A stretch of DNA of 21,834 nucleotides, taken from contig JAHFTP010000006.1 of the NCBI GenBank assembly GCA_023265495.1, positions 1 through 21,834 of the forward strand, read 5' to 3'. The number at the start of each line of letters is the position of its first letter. Position 1 is the first letter of the stretch. This DNA is from Chlamydiota bacterium (GTDB taxonomy: Bacteria; Chlamydiota; Chlamydiia; Chlamydiales; Rhabdochlamydiaceae). The position numbers and the translations under genes were made by a program. Under the pieces are notes generated by a model. The model was not told the DNA's origin. It did no database searches and saw only the letters and a program-made list of their open reading frames with translations. Below are positions 1 through 7,427 of the stretch, piece by piece.

Positions 1-986
1 TGCGCCTGAATCCGGATACAGATAGCTTAATTATCAGAGAGCTGAACAAAGGAGAGATGGTATCTGTTGTGGAAGAAAAAGAAGATTTCTACGTAGTAGA
101 AGCACCAAGAAACATGAAGGCCTATGTCTTTAGAAAGTTTGTTTTGGATGATACAATTGAAGGCAATCGCGTAAACATCCGCATGCAGCCATCTACTGAC
201 GCCCCCATTTTAGCTCACCTCAATTCTGGAGATAAAGTAGAAGGCGCCCCTTGCAGCTCCAACAGCAAATGGATGGAGATTGCCCTTCCGGCGGAGACCT
301 CTTTCTATGTAGCCAAAAACCTAGTTGACCGCGCAGGCCCTCCCGAGATGAAAGAAAAATATGATCTTAAGCGAGATGCTGCAGAACAAATGCTAGAAAC
401 AGCTGCATTCTTAGCTTCGTCGGAGATGAAAAAGAGTTTTCCTGAAGTTGATCTAGAAAAACTCACACAAACCTACCAAGCTGTTGTTGCAGATTTTCCA
501 GAGTTTTCTGACCTAACAGAAAAAGCGAAAGAAGCCCTCACCCATTTACAAGAAAGCTATATCGACAAAAGGATCGCCTATCTAGACGGTAAGCAATCTG
601 ATGAGGACGTAAGTAACATATCCGTCAAAACCATAGCCGCAGCGCTGCAGAGCGTCACGGACAAAATGAAGCTATGGGACCCTATAGAGGAGGCTCTCTA
701 CTTAAGCTGGTCGAGCATCAATGACAACAGAAATATGGAAGAGTATTACGCAGAGCAAAAAATGGCCGCTGTTCCCATCACCGGAATACTCGAGCCCTAC
801 TTAGCTCCAGTAAAATGTAAACCAGGCAATTTTATTGTAAGAGATAAAGACCTGCCTGTAGCCTACGTATATAGCACACAAGTAAACTTAGATCAACTCG
901 TCGGCAAGCAAGTCACTCTTATGGGAGCCCCTAGACCCAATAACAACTTTGCTTTCCCTGCCTTTTACGTAATTGCTGCTGAATAA
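1..986 (+). CDS. SH3b-domain protein, 5' partial
   Basis: The gene begins before the window. The reading frame is open from position 3, and the first ATG (57) lies inside a conserved-looking domain, so it is not the real start. The visible protein starts RLNPDTDSLIIRELNKGE, typical of a bacterial SH3 repeat (bounded by VYVFRKFV-like residues). A second SH3b repeat follows (NRVNIRMQPSTDAPIL to FYVAKNLVD). After these come about 130 residues predicted to be alpha-helical and charged, then a C-terminal beta-rich segment of about 70 residues (ITGILEPYLAPVK to AFYVIAAE). SH3b repeats usually bind peptidoglycan or other surface polymers in secreted or envelope proteins. The N-terminus that would show a signal peptide is missing. 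No enzymatic domain is visible. It ends with TAA just before an inverted repeat. Domain call fairly sure; role unknown. Confidence 0.75.
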   Translation, partial: RLNPDTDSLIIRELNKGEMVSVVEEKEDFYVVEAPRNMKAYVFRKFVLDDTIEGNRVNIRMQPSTDAPILAHLNSGDKVEGAPCSSNSKWMEIALPAETSFYVAKNLVDRAGPPEMKEKYDLKRDAAEQMLETAAFLASSEMKKSFPEVDLEKLTQTYQAVVADFPEFSDLTEKAKEALTHLQESYIDKRIAYLDGKQSDEDVSNISVKTIAAALQSVTDKMKLWDPIEEALYLSWSSINDNRNMEEYYAEQKMAAVPITGILEPYLAPVKCKPGNFIVRDKDLPVAYVYSTQVNLDQLVGKQVTLMGAPRPNNNFAFPAFYVIAAE

Positions 987-1004
987 CAACAAAACCCCCC
1001 TTGA

Positions 1005-1040
1005 AAACAGAAGCTAAAAACAAGTTTTTAGCTTCTGTTT
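1005..1040 (+). terminator. Perfect 17-bp inverted repeat, probable terminator
   Basis: The arm AAACAGAAGCTAAAAAC (1005-1021) is followed after two bases by its exact reverse complement GTTTTTAGCTTCTGTTT (1024-1040). In RNA it would open to a loop of about 6-8 bases and ends in UUU. It lies 18 bp after the SH3b gene stop and 21 bp before the DUF455 start, so it could end the first transcript. It could also act as a 5' hairpin if both genes are read together. The T run is short, so the terminator call is moderate. Confidence 0.6.
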
Positions 1041-1061
1041 CTCTGCCAACAACACGTACTT

Positions 1062-1838
1062 ATGGAACTTGCCGATTGGGCTCATCGCATCCTTGGAGCC
1101 GATACATTAGAAGAAAAACTTCTTTCTCCTGACGAGTTAACCGACCACACACCACCCCCTGCTCTGCTTTGGGAAACTCCATCAAGACCACAAGGCATGG
1201 AATTTAAACGCCATTCTAAAGAAGAAAAACTACCCGCCTTTCATGAATTTGGCAGCTCAGACAAAAGAGCCATCTGCTTGCATCGATTTGCAGGACATGA
1301 GCTCTTAGCCGTAGAAATCATGGCTTATGCTCTTTTAGCTTTCCCGCAAGCTCCCAAGCACTTCCGCAAGGGACTTGCCAACACACTCAAGGAAGAGCAA
1401 GAGCATGTAAGACTCTATATACAAAGACTCCTAGAGCTTGGAGTCCGATTTGGAGATCTTCCCCTTTATAAACACTTTTGGTCTCACGTCCCCTTTCTCA
1501 CCTCCCCTCTTCGCTATGTCAGCGTCATGAGCCTCACATTTGAGCAGGCCAACCTCGACTTTGCCCCTCTTTATGGCAAGTCGTTTGCCAGACATGGAGA
1601 TGAGGCCTCAAGCCTTCTCATGCAAAGAATCCTCGCAGATGAAATCAGCCACGTATCCTTCGGCCTCGGTTGGCTAAAAAAATTCAAAGATGTAAACACC
1701 CCTGAATGGCAGACATGGAGAGATAATGTCCCTGATCTACTCACAGTAAAAAGAGCGAGGGGATTTGTGGTGTTTGAAGACCACAGAAAACAAGCAGGGA
1801 TCCCTTATGAGTGGATACAAACCATTAAACACTCGTGA
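1062..1838 (+). CDS. DUF455 ferritin-like diiron protein
   Basis: 258-residue protein matching the DUF455 family, a four-helix ferritin-like fold. Likely metal ligands, judged from the family pattern, are Glu80 in HRFAGHELLAVE, Glu112 or Glu114 with His115 in EEQEHVRLY, Glu161 in TFEQANLD, and Glu194 with His197 in ADEISHVSFG. Other family hallmarks are LLAFPQAP and the final TVKRARGF block. The biochemical role of the family is not firmly known; an oxidase or hydroxylase using a diiron centre is plausible. No signal peptide or membrane segment is seen, so it is probably cytoplasmic. The ATG at 1062 is the only usable start because the frame closes at 1029, yet no Shine-Dalgarno site precedes it. 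It converges with the AAA ATPase gene at 1857, with only 18 bp between the stops. Confidence 0.8.
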   Translation: MELADWAHRILGADTLEEKLLSPDELTDHTPPPALLWETPSRPQGMEFKRHSKEEKLPAFHEFGSSDKRAICLHRFAGHELLAVEIMAYALLAFPQAPKHFRKGLANTLKEEQEHVRLYIQRLLELGVRFGDLPLYKHFWSHVPFLTSPLRYVSVMSLTFEQANLDFAPLYGKSFARHGDEASSLLMQRILADEISHVSFGLGWLKKFKDVNTPEWQTWRDNVPDLLTVKRARGFVVFEDHRKQAGIPYEWIQTIKHS

Positions 1839-1856
1839 CTCCCTCCATTTTTTTGA

Positions 1857-3119
1857 CTACAATTGAATGCCTCTTTGCAAATAGGAATCAAGCGTGACAA
1901 TTTCCCCTTCGATCTTTAACTCCTTCATTCCTGCACGCAGAGCTCTTTCTTCTCTCTGCGCAGTATTTGCATCCTGCATGTCCCAAGCCACTTGAAAAAA
2001 CTTTTTCTGTCCTCGAGGTGTTTGGATTAAAAAGTCTATTTCATAACGCTCTGAGGTGAGATAGTAGTGTACTTTACAGCCAAGGCGCTTCAGCTCCAAA
2101 AAGATAACATTTTCAAAAAGCCTGCCCAGATCACTTTCATAATCCATAGTTACAGCTCTAATCATACCGGGGTCAATGGCATATAATTTCTTCGGGTTCG
2201 TCTGAATTTTTCGGATGGACTTATCAAAAATGGCCACAGAAAATGCTAGGTAAGCATCTTCAATATAATCGACATAGGTATAAAGAATATCCTTACCGAT
2301 TTGATATCCCTGACTTTTTAAGTCGTTGTAGAATTTATTTATTGTGAACGGCTTACCAGCACTATGCAGCATAGAAAGAATCATATATTTGATAACGACA
2401 GGATTCTTAATTTCATGTCGTTCGATAATATCTCTAAAGATCGCTACATCCAGGTACTCTTGCAGAGTTCTCTGCTTCACATCAGGCGTAAATGAAGTGA
2501 TTTCCGGGAATCCCCCCTCCAACAAATAACCATGAAATAATTGGATGAGTTTATCTTGTGTTTTTTTATCATAAAAACTTCGGTCAATGGAGATTTTTTT
2601 TGCTGCGACATATTCATTAAAACTATACGGCCAGATTTCAATAGCTAGAGAACGTCCCCGCAGGCTTGTCGATATCTCTTTGCTAAGCAATTTCGCTGAA
2701 GAGCCGGTCAAGAAAATCTCTGCATTTTTCGTATCATGTAAACGCCTAATAACAATAGGCCAGTTATCAACATTTTGGATCTCATCGAAAAAAAGATAGC
2801 ATTTCTTATCATGGTTTTCAGGGTATAATGCATAAAATGCATCCACTAACTTTGCTAATTTCTGTTCATTTAATGGCAGAAGCCGGTCATCTTCAAAATT
2901 GATATGCAAAATAGTTGTCTTATGTACACCATCGCTGAGTAGCTTTAGAATATGCTGATAAATAAAATACGTTTTCCCGGCACGACGCATCCCCATTGCT
3001 ACCTTAATCTTGCCAGGAGCATCAGGGAATTGCGCCTCCCTAATCACTATATCTTTGAGACCGTCTAACTTGTCGCGAAACTCTCCTAATAGAACTTGAA
3101 GCATCATCCGTTCGTTCAT
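1857..3119 (-). CDS. AAA+ ATPase, AAA_14/DUF4143 family
   Basis: 420-residue ATPase. The P-loop is GMRRAGKT (residues 43-50), Walker B is CYLFFDEIQ (Asp112-Glu113), the sensor strand is IFLTGSS (136-141) and a conserved arginine block is SLRGRS (153-158). The C-terminal half matches DUF4143 and contains YEIDFLI followed by KKFFQVAW, resembling a degenerate PD-(D/E)XK nuclease fold. Such proteins are common in archaea and host-associated bacteria, are often horizontally acquired, and have no firmly established role. The frame extends to a GTG at 3128, but AGGGAG at 3128-3133 lies 8 bases from the ATG at 3119, so I chose that ATG. Stop is TAG. It is divergent from the second AAA ATPase at 3521. 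Codon use looks more AT-rich than in the core genes of the window. Confidence 0.85.
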   Translation of the reverse strand: MNERMMLQVLLGEFRDKLDGLKDIVIREAQFPDAPGKIKVAMGMRRAGKTYFIYQHILKLLSDGVHKTTILHINFEDDRLLPLNEQKLAKLVDAFYALYPENHDKKCYLFFDEIQNVDNWPIVIRRLHDTKNAEIFLTGSSAKLLSKEISTSLRGRSLAIEIWPYSFNEYVAAKKISIDRSFYDKKTQDKLIQLFHGYLLEGGFPEITSFTPDVKQRTLQEYLDVAIFRDIIERHEIKNPVVIKYMILSMLHSAGKPFTINKFYNDLKSQGYQIGKDILYTYVDYIEDAYLAFSVAIFDKSIRKIQTNPKKLYAIDPGMIRAVTMDYESDLGRLFENVIFLELKRLGCKVHYYLTSERYEIDFLIQTPRGQKKFFQVAWDMQDANTAQREERALRAGMKELKIEGEIVTLDSYLQRGIQL

Positions 3120-3127
3120 GACCACCA

Positions 3128-3133
3128 CTCCCT
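3128..3133 (-). promoter_or_regulatory. Shine-Dalgarno site deciding the ATPase start
   Basis: On the minus strand AGGGAG lies 8 bases upstream of the ATG at 3119. The GTG codons at 3128 and 3125 overlap or touch this site, so they cannot be the start it serves. Confidence 0.55.
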
Positions 3134-3520
3134 GATTTTAGTGATAGATCAAACAATATCTATCCTTCATTTAATGACAGTTTATCACAATCTCATCACA
3201 AATACAAGTACAGATTTTTCAGTTGGAAGGCGGTAATTTTTAAATATCTGATTATAAATAAGATGTGAGATATTTTTAAACACCGCTATTTTATTTTTAG
3301 CGGGAATTGCTGAGAGCGAAAGACTATGTCTACCAAGATTAATTATATATGCTTAATTATGAGCATGTTAAACATAAAAAAACAAGACCTGCCACTGCAG
3401 CCATGTCTTAAAGTCGCAGAATCTCCATTTTTTTCATAGATTCTGCGAGATATAGGCTAAAAGTCGCAGAATCTTGCTTTTATTCATAGATTCTGCGAGA
3501 TTTGTACTAAAGGAGCCATT
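3129..3520. other. AT-rich divergent spacer between two AAA ATPases
   Basis: About 390 bp without a credible reading frame. It is AT-rich and holds a short inverted repeat CCGCTA/TAGCGG (3283-3288 and 3298-3303), the small palindrome ATGTTAAACAT (3365-3375), and the tandem 50-bp repeats described separately. Promoters for both ATPases should lie here, but I could not find a convincing -35/-10 pair on either strand. Confidence 0.6.
3411..3510 (+). repeat. Two tandem 50-bp repeats, each with an 11-bp inverted repeat
   Basis: Copies at 3411-3460 and 3461-3510 are identical at 42 of 50 positions. In each, TCGCAGAATCT (3414-3424; 3464-3474) is followed after a T-rich 13-base spacer by its exact reverse complement AGATTCTGCGA (3438-3448; 3488-3498). 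All eight differences fall in the spacer or the tail, never in the arms. A third partial start, CTAAAGGAG, follows and forms the Shine-Dalgarno site of the DUF234 ATPase gene at 3521. The conserved arms suggest a protein-binding operator or RNA hairpins in the leader. The repeats could also be remains of a small mobile repeat. Confidence 0.85.
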
Positions 3521-4972
3521 ATGTCCAATGCAATTTTTGCACGAAGCCGGGAACTGAAGGAGCTGGAGAAGCTCTACTCGTCAGAAAAACCGGAGTTTTT
3601 AGCTATTTATGGCCGCAGACGCGTGGGGAAAACCTTTCTTGTAAGAGAATTTTTTAAAAACAAAGGCCTATACTTCGCGCTTACAGGAATAAAAGGTGCA
3701 ACAACGCATAAACAATTAAAAAATTTTGTAGAAGAATTTACTAGAGTATTCGGAAAGTCCCAAGAATATACGCCGCCCACCAACTGGTTTGAGGCATTTG
3801 CTCTCTTAAGAAAAGCGATAGAAAAAGTGCAGGGATCTAAGCGTATTATCCTTTTTTTTGACGAGCTCCCTTGGCTAGCCACTGCACGTTCGGGATTTCT
3901 CCAAGATCTCGACCACATTTGGAATCGTTACTTATCAGAAGACAATCGCATCATTCTTATTGTATGTGGCTCAGCAGCTTCTTGGATGATCAGAAAAATA
4001 GTTCGTAACAAAGGAGGGTTGCATGGACGGCTAACAGCTAATATCCGTCTTCTTCCATTTGATTTACGAGAGACGGAAGAATTTTTGCAAAGTCGAGGTA
4101 TCCAACTAAATCGCAGGGCTATTGTTGATATATATATGGCAATTGGCGGGGTTCCTAAGTACCTCAATTTCGTGCAAAAAGGACTCTCCGCACTTCAGAT
4201 TGTCAGCAGCCTCTGCTTCAATGGTCCACTCGTCGATGAGTTTAACGAACTCTATGCTTCCCTCTTTGAATTGCATCATCGTCATGTCAGCATTGTAAAA
4301 GCTCTGGCAGCACATCCTGGGGGATTAATGAAATCAGCCATCGCTGAACTCACCAGTCTTTCACCAGGAGGAGGAATGAATCTTGTGCTTGAAGAACTTG
4401 AGCAATCTGGCTTCATCCTAGCAATAAGAGATTTTGGCAAACAAAAAAAAGAGATACGCTATAGGCTCGTTGATGAATATTCCTTGTTTTATCTGAAGTG
4501 GGAATCCCAAGCCAAGGAAAACAATTTACAGTTATGGGATGATCAATTTTGGATGAAGGTGTATAACACCCCTTTTGGACTCACATGGGCAGGTCATGCC
4601 TTTGAAATATTATGTTTGAAGCACCTTCCTAATATCAAAGAAGCCCTTGGCATCGCCGGTGTACTGACAAATGCCTCGGGATGGGTTTATAAACCGCCCA
4701 AGGGCATCAACGAGAGAGGAGTACAAATAGATCTCCTTATTGATCGTGCTGATAACTGCATAAATCTTTGTGAAATTAAATATTGTAATGAGGAATTTGT
4801 TATTAATAAGGCTTGTGATAAGGAGCTCCGAGAAAAAAAGAGCATTTTCTTAAGCCATACAAAAAGTAAAAAAAACGTTTTTCTAACACTTATTTCCCCT
4901 TATGGAGTGAAAAAAAATGCAGGCTATTTTGGAACTGCAGATGTCGTATTGACAATGGATGCTCTCTTTTAA
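3521..4972 (+). CDS. AAA+ ATPase, ATPase_2/DUF234 (archaeal-type)
   Basis: 483-residue ATPase. The P-loop is GRRRVGKT (31-38), Walker B is RIILFFDELPW (Asp114-Glu115), the sensor strand is IVCGSAASW (148-155) and the arginine region is GGLHGR (165-170). A winged-helix-like middle part (roughly residues 250-330) is followed by a DUF234-type C-terminus with QIDLLIDR and LCEIKY, which fits a PD-(D/E)XK-like nuclease core (Asp, then Glu-x-Lys). The family is widespread in archaea and scattered in bacteria, with no settled function. AAAGGAG (3509-3515) sits 5 bases before the ATG. The tandem palindromes lie immediately upstream and may control it. Its TAA shares TTAA with the rmuC stop on the other strand. 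Codon use looks AT-rich, consistent with acquired DNA. Confidence 0.85.
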   Translation: MSNAIFARSRELKELEKLYSSEKPEFLAIYGRRRVGKTFLVREFFKNKGLYFALTGIKGATTHKQLKNFVEEFTRVFGKSQEYTPPTNWFEAFALLRKAIEKVQGSKRIILFFDELPWLATARSGFLQDLDHIWNRYLSEDNRIILIVCGSAASWMIRKIVRNKGGLHGRLTANIRLLPFDLRETEEFLQSRGIQLNRRAIVDIYMAIGGVPKYLNFVQKGLSALQIVSSLCFNGPLVDEFNELYASLFELHHRHVSIVKALAAHPGGLMKSAIAELTSLSPGGGMNLVLEELEQSGFILAIRDFGKQKKEIRYRLVDEYSLFYLKWESQAKENNLQLWDDQFWMKVYNTPFGLTWAGHAFEILCLKHLPNIKEALGIAGVLTNASGWVYKPPKGINERGVQIDLLIDRADNCINLCEIKYCNEEFVINKACDKELREKKSIFLSHTKSKKNVFLTLISPYGVKKNAGYFGTADVVLTMDALF

Positions 4973-6276
4973 TTGACACCATTTTTCTCTGAAAACTCCC
5001 TTGGGATCTTTTCAATCATAACAAGCTCCGGGTCTATGTCTTCAGAGCTACCGGCTCCCAGCTCTTGGAGTTTCTTTGCCGTTACAAGGACCCTGCTCTC
5101 TATGGAGCCTACCGTCTTGTTGTAAGCTTCTACGGAGAGAGAAAGATTTCTTCCCACCTTGCTCCAATGGGAGGTCATGTCGAGCACACGTTTATAGAGC
5201 TCTCCTCCAAGCCGGCTCACCTCCTCTGCATATTTAGAGAGGCTCTCTTGCTTCCAGCCGTAGGCTACAGACCTAAGAAGAGCTATTAACGTGGTTGGAG
5301 TAGCGATAATCACCTTTCTTTCTGCTCCCCATTCCAGGAGGGAGGGATCAGATTCAAGGGCGGCGCTAAAGAAACTTTCCGCAGGAAGAAAAAGGATCAC
5401 AAATTCAGGGGTGGGCTGAAAATGCTCCCAGTACGCTTTTTTACTCAGAGATTGAAGGTGGTTGCGAAGGAGCCTGGCATGATCGAGCAGTTTGACTTCT
5501 TTTTCCTGTTCATTTTCTGTTTGCATAGCGTCGAGGTAGGCTTCAAGCGGAACTTTGGCATCGACGACCACCTGCCTGCCACCGGGGAGCTTTACGAGGA
5601 GGTCGGGGCGGAGCATAGCTCCGTCGGTCTCTGTGGAGGACTGCTCATAAAAGTCGCAATAGTTCACCATACCGGCTAGCTCTACTACCCTGCGAAGCTG
5701 AATTTCTCCCCATCTGCCGCGAGCAATAGGCGTTCTGAGGGCCCGGACTAAGGAGGAAGTTTCGTGTCTTAAATGTTTTTCAGATTCAACAAGAGACTTT
5801 AAATGCTCTTTTAAAGCCTCTTGATCTCCTTTTCTCTCCTTTTCGAGCTGCGTCATATTTTGCTCTACTTTAGATAGAGCCTCTTTCACAGGGCCTATCA
5901 GATCGACAAAAGATTGATGCTTTTTATCTAGCTCCCCTTTTGATCCCTCATACAGTTTCTCGAGGGAGACTTTAGCTAAATCCAGAAAACTACGGTTGCT
6001 TTTCTCTAGAGCCTCAGAGGAGAGAGCTTTAAATGTGTCGACAAGCTTTTCTTGCGTACTCCCCATAAAAGAGAGCTTTTCCACTAGCGCAGCGATTCTT
6101 TCTCTAGCTGCGCTTAGCTCTCTTTCCTTTTCTTCATAAGCCATTTGCACAGCCTCTATCTGCCGATTTTTCTCTTCTGCTACGGCAAGGCGCACTTGCA
6201 GGTGTTTACCCCTTCTTTGCTGGGCAAGTAAAAGGAGGGAAAGGCCGGCAATGCCCACTAAACCCCAGTCGACCAT
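4969..6276 (-). CDS. rmuC: RmuC-family DNA recombination protein
   Basis: 435-residue RmuC (YigN) homologue, a family that limits certain DNA inversions and recombination in E. coli and is thought to carry a nuclease-like core. An N-terminal membrane anchor (WGLVGIAGLSLLLLA, residues 4-18) is followed by a long coiled coil (about 25-175). The conserved core follows: RGRWGEIQLRRVVELAGM (186-203), LRPDLLVKLPGG and VVVDAKVPLEAY (Asp239, Lys241). The frame is open 31 codons further upstream, but those codons overlap the pssA end and are lysine-rich nonsense. The ATG at 6276 has GAGG 8 bases before it. It lies 31 bp downstream of pssA, so one transcript is likely. As I recall, the same pair is adjacent in C. 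trachomatis (CT825-CT826). Confidence 0.9.
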   Translation of the reverse strand: MVDWGLVGIAGLSLLLLAQQRRGKHLQVRLAVAEEKNRQIEAVQMAYEEKERELSAARERIAALVEKLSFMGSTQEKLVDTFKALSSEALEKSNRSFLDLAKVSLEKLYEGSKGELDKKHQSFVDLIGPVKEALSKVEQNMTQLEKERKGDQEALKEHLKSLVESEKHLRHETSSLVRALRTPIARGRWGEIQLRRVVELAGMVNYCDFYEQSSTETDGAMLRPDLLVKLPGGRQVVVDAKVPLEAYLDAMQTENEQEKEVKLLDHARLLRNHLQSLSKKAYWEHFQPTPEFVILFLPAESFFSAALESDPSLLEWGAERKVIIATPTTLIALLRSVAYGWKQESLSKYAEEVSRLGGELYKRVLDMTSHWSKVGRNLSLSVEAYNKTVGSIESRVLVTAKKLQELGAGSSEDIDPELVMIEKIPREFSEKNGVN

Positions 6277-6284
6277 AAAAGAAA

Positions 6285-6288
6285 CCTC
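6285..6288 (-). promoter_or_regulatory. Shine-Dalgarno site for rmuC
   Basis: GAGG on the minus strand, 8 bases before the ATG at 6276, in the short gap after the pssA stop. It supports the internal start over the longer open frame. Confidence 0.55.
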
Positions 6289-6307
6289 GTAGTTAATAAG
6301 ACTTAGG

Positions 6308-7144
6308 TTAGTTTTCTTCTTCTTCGTCGGGTTCAAAGTCTTGCAAGGTCTTCGACTTTTTCCCTGCAATCAGTCGAATCACGGAAAGCACCCACGCTAG
6401 AACAATATAGCCCCAAGCAACTATTGCTAAGACAATAGGGAAGAAATATAAGATCCCATAAAGCAGAAATAAAGCGACAAATACAGTAAAGAAAACGAGC
6501 TGGAAGGAAGGAACCCTAAAATGGAGCATTTTCATGCTGGGGAACTTCCAACGGCTAACCATAAAATAGCCCAAAACAATCATGATGGATATCAAGACGA
6601 TCGCCTTTGCCTCGTCGGAGAAGTTAAAGAGTTTTTCTCCAAAGGGAGAGGCGAGAAGAAGGTTAGCGGAAACAGCCGCCATGGCAGCCGAGGGGATGGG
6701 CAAGCCGGTAAAGTGTTTTTTCTGCGCTGCGGCAAGATCAGCATTGCCTTTTGCTTCATTGGCCCTTACATTAAATCGGACGAGGCGCAAAACGCCGCAA
6801 AGGGAAAAAAGCATCGCTCCAATCACAGCAAATAGAGAAAGGCCCGTCCCCTGCTGCAACGAGAGGTTTTTAAGGAGCACGACGGAGGGAGCCACCCCAA
6901 AAGAGATCGCATCGGCTAGGGAGTCGAACATAAACCCAAACTCACTCTCCGCTCGAATGGCTCTAGCTACAGCCCCATCTAAGAGATCTGCAAAAGCCGC
7001 AAGCAAAAGGAGGAGCGCTGAGGCTTGTATGACTTGATGGGTACCCGCCCCCGGTTCTGCTATGATGAGTTTGAAGATAACAAATAAGCCACAAGCAAGT
7101 CCAAAAGCTGTGATCATATTGGGGATTACATTTACTTTACGCAT
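6308..7144 (-). CDS. pssA: CDP-diacylglycerol--serine O-phosphatidyltransferase
   Basis: 278-residue integral membrane enzyme. It joins serine to CDP-diacylglycerol to make phosphatidylserine, the precursor of phosphatidylethanolamine. The full CDP-alcohol phosphatidyltransferase motif D-x2-DG-x2-AR-x8-G-x3-D-x3-D is present (Asp53, Asp56, Gly57, Ala60, Arg61, Gly70, Asp74, Asp78). Several hydrophobic segments follow, and the tail is acidic (EPDEEEEN). The longest frame starts at 7318, but its first 58 codons are a phenylalanine-rich translation of A/T tracts. AAGGA at 7151-7155 lies 6 bases before the ATG at 7144 and touches the alternative ATG at 7150, so 7144 is preferred. rmuC follows in the same direction; nrdA is divergent. 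Confidence 0.92.
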   Translation of the reverse strand: MRKVNVIPNMITAFGLACGLFVIFKLIIAEPGAGTHQVIQASALLLLLAAFADLLDGAVARAIRAESEFGFMFDSLADAISFGVAPSVVLLKNLSLQQGTGLSLFAVIGAMLFSLCGVLRLVRFNVRANEAKGNADLAAAQKKHFTGLPIPSAAMAAVSANLLLASPFGEKLFNFSDEAKAIVLISIMIVLGYFMVSRWKFPSMKMLHFRVPSFQLVFFTVFVALFLLYGILYFFPIVLAIVAWGYIVLAWVLSVIRLIAGKKSKTLQDFEPDEEEEN

Positions 7145-7150
7145 AAGCAT

Positions 7151-7155
7151 TCCTT
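7151..7155 (-). promoter_or_regulatory. Shine-Dalgarno site deciding the pssA start
   Basis: AAGGA on the minus strand. It abuts the ATG at 7150 and is 6 bases from the ATG at 7144, which is why the latter is chosen. Confidence 0.5.
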
Positions 7156-7361
7156 CAAGCCAGAGTATGTTAATATCAATATAACAAAAAAAAAATAAGA
7201 AGAAAATGACAAATCGGGCACACCCATACAACTTGCAGTTGAAAACCCTAAAAAAGAAAAAAAGTTGGCACAAAAAAAAGATAGGCACACCCCCATTTTT
7301 TTGTCGTAATTCCTTCAAATTTTGACGGTTGAAAACAGCAAAAAAAAAATCTTTTTTTTTC

Positions 7362-7389
7362 TAGACTAAAAGATAGAAACTACTATATA
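7362..7389 (+). promoter_or_regulatory. Candidate nrdAB promoter
   Basis: TAGACT (7362-7367; 4 of 6 to the sigma70 -35 box), then 16 bases, then TATATA (7384-7389; 4 of 6 to the -10 box). The -10 box lies inside the first NrdR box, which would let the repressor block polymerase. Both hexamers are imperfect, so this is tentative. Confidence 0.3.
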
Positions 7390-7395
7390 TGGTGT
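7380..7395 (+). promoter_or_regulatory. NrdR box 1
   Basis: CTACTATATATGGTGT matches the NrdR box consensus ACACWATATATWGTGT at 13 of 16 positions, including the whole ATATAT core and the GTGT half. NrdR is the zinc-ribbon/ATP-cone repressor of ribonucleotide reductase genes and is known in Chlamydia. Its position ahead of nrdA is as expected. Confidence 0.75.
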
Positions 7396-7411
7396 ATGTA
7401 GAAGAGCAAAA

Positions 7412-7427
7412 CTACCACATGTAGTAC
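7412..7427 (+). promoter_or_regulatory. NrdR box 2 (weaker)
   Basis: CTACCACATGTAGTAC matches the NrdR consensus at 9 of 16 positions and has its own CTAC/GTAG symmetry. It begins exactly 32 bp after box 1, about three helical turns, which is the usual spacing of NrdR box pairs. The spacing supports it more than the sequence does. Confidence 0.5.

Noticed and set aside
3411..3510. CRISPR array
   Set aside because: Only two units, with the inverted repeat inside each unit, similar spacers and no cas genes nearby.
1857..4972. Toxin-antitoxin or restriction system made of the two AAA ATPases
   Set aside because: Both are full-length ATPases in divergent orientation, and no small partner, methylase or toxin fold is visible.
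6277..6369. 31-residue upstream extension of RmuC
   Set aside because: It overlaps the pssA end; a better start with GAGG and a membrane anchor lies at 6276.
6582..7037. 151-codon open frame antisense to pssA
   Set aside because: It mirrors the conserved transferase domain and has no independent support.
7145..7318. N-terminal 58-residue extension of PssA with a phenylalanine-rich stretch
   Set aside because: It is the translation of A/T homopolymer tracts in the promoter region; a Shine-Dalgarno and family length support the start at 7144.
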